Source of the DNA: Io17-Chloro-G2 sp965226825
Lineage (GTDB): Bacteria > Chloroflexota > Dehalococcoidia > Lucifugimonadales > UBA3495
Assembly: GCA_965226825.1 (NCBI GenBank)
Contig: CBDDED010000003.1
Span: 2,232,001 to 2,296,000, forward strand
Reading direction: 5' to 3'
DNA length: 64,000 nucleotides
Positions 60,338-64,000 of the stretch are shown here, one piece after another. Below the pieces are notes generated by a model. The model made no database searches. It had not been told where the DNA came from and worked only from the letters and a program-made list of their open reading frames with translations. Both the position numbers and the translations under genes were made by a program. Every line of letters starts with the position of its first letter. Position 1 is the stretch's first letter.

Positions 60338-62008
60338 ATGCCTAAGCTCACCGGCGCCCACCTTTTTGTAAGGTGTTTGAAACAAGAGGGTATTCAAAAG
60401 GTGTTTACCATCGTGGGAGACACCGTACTTCCTTTGGTGGACGCGGCCGCCGATGAGGGGATTGAGTTTATCGACTGCCGGCATGAGGGCGCGGCCCTGC
60501 ACATGGCCGATGGTTATGCGCGCATCACCGGCCGGCCCGCAGCGGGAATTTTCACGGGAGGCCCGGGGTTTTCCAATGCTATTTCCGCCCTGCCCGCCAT
60601 CTACACCGCGGAAAGTCCGGTAGTGTTCATCGCCGGGTGCGCCGAGTTGCCCGAAAAGGGCATGGGCTCCTTCCAGGAGATCAACCAGATAGAGATGGCC
60701 GCTCCGGTAACCAAGGGGTCCTGGCTGATTCACGATCGTCGCCGGATCCCCGAATTTGTAGCCACGGCATTTCGAACCGCTATGTCCGGGCGGCCGGGCC
60801 CGGTGCATTTGACCCTGCCCCTCGATGTTCAAGAGCAGGAAATCAGCGAAGAAGAACTGCAGCCTTACCTGCCCACGGAATACCGCAACCATGGCAAGTC
60901 GATGGCCGACTCGGCATTGATCGACGAGGCCGCCGCCATGCTGCGCCGGGCGCAACGTCCAGTGATAATCGCCGGAAACCCCGCCAGGTATTCGGTTTCG
61001 CCGGAACAGATGGAGAAACTGGCCGAAGCTACCGGCATCCCCGTCTTCACCGTGGAACAGGCTAGAGGCGTCCTGGACGACGAACACCCGTTGTGCTTTG
61101 GATATGCCGATGGGGCGCTTAACCCCGCCGCCCGGAGGTTCCGGGAAGCCGACGTGGTACTTCTATTGGGTAAGCGCCTGGACCACCGGTACGGGTACGG
61201 ACGAGCATTCGGCGCCGACGCCAAGTTGATTCAAGCCGACGCTTCCGAGGCGGAAATCGGCCGCAACCGGGGCGCCTCGATAGGTCTATTGGGAGACCTG
61301 GGGGCCATTGTCGAGCAGATCACCGCCGCCGCGGGTAAAACGCCGGGCGCAGACATCGGGCCCTGGTTGGACCAACTGCGGGAGGACCGTTCGGCCTGGC
61401 AGGCCAGCCTGGAGTCCCGGGCCACTGGGGAGTCCCCGATGCATCCATTGGACGTTTTTACCCGGATAGAGCATCTGATGGACCGTGACACCGTGATCGT
61501 GCTGGATGGCGGAGACTACGTCCAATGGGGCCGGTGTTATTTCAAGGCCCGCAAACCGGGCCACTTCACCCGGTTGGGACCACTTAGCCACCTGGGCGCC
61601 GGCATTCCCTACGGCATGGCGGCCAAGCTGGCCTACCCCGACAGCAAGGTGCTGGTGTTCATGGGGGACGGCTCCTTCGGATTTTACTCGATGGAGTACG
61701 ACACTTGCATCCGCCACAACATTCCCATCACGGTGGTGATGGGCAATGACTCAACTTGGGGAATTGATAAAACTTTCCAGATGGCCTACTACAACCGGGC
61801 GATAGGGACCGACCTGAGGTTCATTCGTTACGACCAGATGGTGGAGGCCATCGGCGGATACGCCGAGTACGTCGAAAACCCGGCCGAAGTTTCCCCCGCA
61901 GTGGAACGGGCGCTGGCCTCGGGAAGGCCCTCGCTGGTCAACGTGTCGGTGCGCTCCGGGGCCAGCCCCCTGGCCGAAGCAACGATCGCCCGCCGGACAG
62001 GGCGTTAG
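60338..62008 (+). CDS. Thiamine-diphosphate enzyme, acetolactate-synthase-like
   Basis: 556 residues; start preceded by TATAGGAGA. Catalytic Glu in DCRHEGAALHMADGYARITG; TPP motif MGDGSFGFYSMEYDTCI followed by VVMGNDSTWGI. Only moderately similar to the product of 19959-21578, so not a recent duplicate. Substrate unknown (2-oxoacid decarboxylation/ligation or oxalyl-CoA-type chemistry). No regulatory-subunit gene nearby. Confidence 0.87.
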   Translation: MPKLTGAHLFVRCLKQEGIQKVFTIVGDTVLPLVDAAADEGIEFIDCRHEGAALHMADGYARITGRPAAGIFTGGPGFSNAISALPAIYTAESPVVFIAGCAELPEKGMGSFQEINQIEMAAPVTKGSWLIHDRRRIPEFVATAFRTAMSGRPGPVHLTLPLDVQEQEISEEELQPYLPTEYRNHGKSMADSALIDEAAAMLRRAQRPVIIAGNPARYSVSPEQMEKLAEATGIPVFTVEQARGVLDDEHPLCFGYADGALNPAARRFREADVVLLLGKRLDHRYGYGRAFGADAKLIQADASEAEIGRNRGASIGLLGDLGAIVEQITAAAGKTPGADIGPWLDQLREDRSAWQASLESRATGESPMHPLDVFTRIEHLMDRDTVIVLDGGDYVQWGRCYFKARKPGHFTRLGPLSHLGAGIPYGMAAKLAYPDSKVLVFMGDGSFGFYSMEYDTCIRHNIPITVVMGNDSTWGIDKTFQMAYYNRAIGTDLRFIRYDQMVEAIGGYAEYVENPAEVSPAVERALASGRPSLVNVSVRSGASPLAEATIARRTGR

Positions 62009-62161
62009 GGGGCGCTCATGCCTGGTGTCCGGGTTGACGCTGGACCTATTTGGCTAAGCTAGCCCCTATCGTAGCAGTGTTGGTTCCCAGCCGGCCGCAG
62101 GCCGGCCAGGGGCTATCTTAGTCATATACTTAGCTAATACTCTTTTCCTAGGGAGCCGACC

Positions 62162-62392
62162 ATGGTCATTGTAAACGTGCGTGAAGCCAAGACCCGCCTG
62201 TCGCAGTTGTTGGCGCAGGTAGAGTCCGGGGAAGACGTGGTCATTGCCCGAAACGGGAAGCCGGTGGCTCGCCTGGTGGGGTGCCAGGGCCGGGGCAAAC
62301 GCCAGTTCGGCGCCATGGCGGGACAGATCACCGTGGATGACGGTTTCTTCGACCCTTTGCCAGAGGAAGAGCTGGCGGCCTGGGAAGCATAA
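62162..62392 (+). CDS. Phd/YefM-type antitoxin
   Basis: 76 residues; start preceded by GGGAGCC. MVIVNVREAKTRLSQLLAQV then GEDVVIARNGKPVARLV is the classical Phd/YefM DNA-binding N-terminus; the tail EELAAWEA is the short toxin-binding helix. The VapC gene starts immediately after but is broken. Confidence 0.9.
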   Translation: MVIVNVREAKTRLSQLLAQVESGEDVVIARNGKPVARLVGCQGRGKRQFGAMAGQITVDDGFFDPLPEEELAAWEA

Positions 62393-62395
62393 TCC

Positions 62396-62782
62396 CTGCG
62401 ACTCCTGTAGGACACCCACGCCTTCCTGTGGTGGTTGGCAGGCAACCGTCAACTGCCGCCAACCGCCCGCCGGGCCATAGCCGACGAGGAGAACGAAATC
62501 CTGGTCAGCGCCGCCTCGGCTTGGGAGATTGCCACCAAACACCGGCTGGGCAAACTTCCCGGCGCCGGGAGTGTAGCCGTGGACGTTAGCGGGGCCATCG
62601 CCGCACAGGACTTCCGGGAGTTGCCGATAACCGTCAACGACGCTGCCCGGGCCGGGACCCTACCGGGCGCGCACCGAGACCCCTTCGATAGAATGCTCAT
62701 CGCTCAGGCCCTCTCGGCCAACCTTCTCCTCGTTTCCAACGATCCCGTCTTCGATCACTACGGCGTCCACCGTCTGTGGTGA
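62396..62782 (+). pseudogene. vapC: VapC-type PIN toxin with an amber stop at codon 5
   Basis: Reading from 62396: LRLL, TAG at 62408-62410, then DTHAFLWWLAGNRQLPPTAR, EILVSAASAWEIATKHRLGK, HRDPFDRMLIAQALSANLLL and HYGVHRLW. The usual VapC start is RLLLDTHAFLWWL, so the stop replaces a Leu codon next to the catalytic Asp. Everything after it is intact. No ATG was found for the full-length form; TTG 62435 would remove the first catalytic Asp. Confidence 0.8.
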
Positions 62783-62995
62783 GTACAGCCGTAATCCGCG
62801 ATTGGTCAGCTAAAACACTGCGTTTTTCGTCTATTTTGCGCTACGCCGATTGCAATTCAGATTCTACCCTTGACTTTGCTTGACAAACAAAGGGACCGTG
62901 GTTATCTTTTAGCAATTGCCATGAGTCGCTTTTCTTAGCTTAGGCAGCTTGGCGATTCGCTGGTCCAACGTTTTCCGAAAGAGAGGAGGACAAAG

Positions 62996-64000
62996 ATGCT
63001 CAAGATAGGCCATGAGGTAGTACGACCGGGACCCAGCCTCGAGGAGTCCCAGGTTACGATTCAAATACCCGAGGAACTGGAAACCGTGCCCGGCATTCCC
63101 CTCAACCACCGGGAGGTGGACTGGTACGCCAGAGAGTACCCGTTGGAGAGCATGAACATCACCGAGCGGGCATCCCGCGATTGGGCCAACACCCTGCGGG
63201 ACACCCACGCTGAGATGCGGGAGATTCGGAAAGAGCACGAGAAGCTGAACCGGGCGCTGGTGATGTCTTGCCGGCTCACTGCCGGGCTAGAGCCCACTGC
63301 CGAGCCCACCGGTGAGGACGTTACTGAAGCCATCAAGAATAAGGCCAGAGAGTTGGGGTTCATTGAGGTGGGGCTGACCGCTTTCGACCACCGGTATACC
63401 TACTCCAGCAAGAAAGACGCCACCACTTACTACCCCAACATCATCTGCCTGGCTTACGAGCAGGACTTTGAGCCCACCCAGACCATCCCCAGCGTGGACG
63501 CCGAGATCGTCCACTCCAGCACCTACCGCACCGAGGGCGCGGCGGCGCTGGAACTGGGCAACTTCATCCGGGGTTTGGGCTACCACGCCCAGGTCACGGG
63601 TTCCGGCGATTCCCCGGGGCCGTACATTCCAATGTTCGTCGCCGCTGGCTTGGGCCAGTTGGGAGCCTGCGGATACCTGCTGACTCCCCACGTCGGCAGT
63701 CGTTGCCGCCTGGTTTCGGTAACCACCGACGCCAAGGTGACCCACGACGAGCCAGTGGACTACGGCATCCATGCTCTCTGCCAGGTCTGCCAGGTCTGCG
63801 TGAACCGCTGTCCCGGCCGCGCCCTGATGCGCGACAAGATCTGGTGGCGTGGAATTGAAAAGAACAAGTTGTACTTCAAGCGCTGCCGCCCCGTGATGGC
63901 CCGGTACCTGGGCTGCGGTGTCTGCATGAAGGTATGCCCGGTCCAGAAATACGGCCTGAAGAACGTCATGGACCACTACGCCGAAACGGGCCAGGTGCTG
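62996..64000 (+). CDS. Reductive-dehalogenase-like Fe-S protein, partial (runs off the right edge)
   Basis: 335 codons are visible, open to the window end. ATG preceded by GAGAGGAGGA. An N-terminal 100 residues of helical, charged text lacks a Tat signal. Next comes a corrinoid/NADase-like alpha/beta region (NKARELGFIEVGLTAFDHRY, MFVAAGLGQLGACGYLLTPH) typical of RdhA and epoxyqueuosine reductase. Two ferredoxin-type clusters follow: CQVCQVCVNRCPGRAL near residues 262-277 and CGVCMKVCPVQKYG near 304-317. Likely a cytoplasmic corrinoid-dependent reductase of the non-respiratory RdhA-like group common in Chloroflexota; substrate unknown. Confidence 0.82.
   Translation, partial: MLKIGHEVVRPGPSLEESQVTIQIPEELETVPGIPLNHREVDWYAREYPLESMNITERASRDWANTLRDTHAEMREIRKEHEKLNRALVMSCRLTAGLEPTAEPTGEDVTEAIKNKARELGFIEVGLTAFDHRYTYSSKKDATTYYPNIICLAYEQDFEPTQTIPSVDAEIVHSSTYRTEGAAALELGNFIRGLGYHAQVTGSGDSPGPYIPMFVAAGLGQLGACGYLLTPHVGSRCRLVSVTTDAKVTHDEPVDYGIHALCQVCQVCVNRCPGRALMRDKIWWRGIEKNKLYFKRCRPVMARYLGCGVCMKVCPVQKYGLKNVMDHYAETGQVL

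Noticed and set aside
10998..62782. Stop-codon reassignment to explain the in-frame stops
   Set aside because: TAG, TAA and TGA all occur in broken genes, and housekeeping genes use all three as normal terminators. Reassignment of one codon cannot explain them.

Overview
The window is about 60% GC and looks like an environmental Chloroflexota genome. A Dehalococcoidia or SAR202-like lineage is my best guess, from gene content only: paired LLM-class flavin oxidoreductases, PF04909-type amidohydrolases next to short-chain dehydrogenases, a CaiB/BaiF CoA-transferase, two acetolactate-synthase-like TPP enzymes, PAC2 and MEMO proteins, leucine dehydrogenase, and a reductive-dehalogenase-like Fe-S protein running off the right edge. 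No rRNA, tRNA or CRISPR array was recognised.

Layout. 1-5 kb is an accessory island: a HEPN-type gene broken by a 132-bp MITE, a row of tiny plus-strand genes each preceded by the same 15-bp repeat, and a minus-strand run of small genes led by a serine recombinase. 5.7-10.3 kb holds a compact cluster (CobD/HisC-like PLP enzyme, LicC-like cytidylyltransferase, methyltransferase, CDP-alcohol phosphatidyltransferase, second methyltransferase) that looks like a polar-lipid head-group pathway. 10.5-14.2 kb is a graveyard: IS5 and IS21 remnants, a dead tyrosine recombinase, a truncated CD-NTase-like gene. 14.3-21.6 kb carries amidohydrolase, SDR, FKBP lipoprotein and a TPP enzyme, with duplicated gene tails and two broken lipoprotein genes between them. 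22-35.6 kb has a DUF433/PIN-like pair, MFS, cupins, SDR, amidohydrolase, aquaporin, and a minus-strand run of DinB, nitroreductase, ThuA, cupin, MEMO and PAC2 genes. 36-37.5 kb is an intact IS5-family element inserted inside a dispersed REP-like repeat. 38-48 kb is catabolic (CoA-transferase, SDR, M24 peptidase, two LLM oxidoreductases, an NMT1-like binding protein) with decayed toxin genes. 48-64 kb is mostly housekeeping (SppA, MazG, dCTP deaminase, leucine dehydrogenase, cyclophilin, RsmI) with two more toxin-antitoxin-like pairs and the dehalogenase-like gene.

Recurring themes. (1) Three toxin-like genes (42.1, 46.3, 62.4 kb) carry in-frame stops while the adjacent antitoxin-like genes are open. 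(2) A REP-like sequence containing GGGCTCTGGATTCCCG recurs at least eight times, twice amplified in tandem at ~103-109 bp periods. (3) At least two MITE families with IS5-type target duplications are present. (4) A binding-protein gene at 46.8 kb is open across its full length except for one UGA, possibly at a Cys position.
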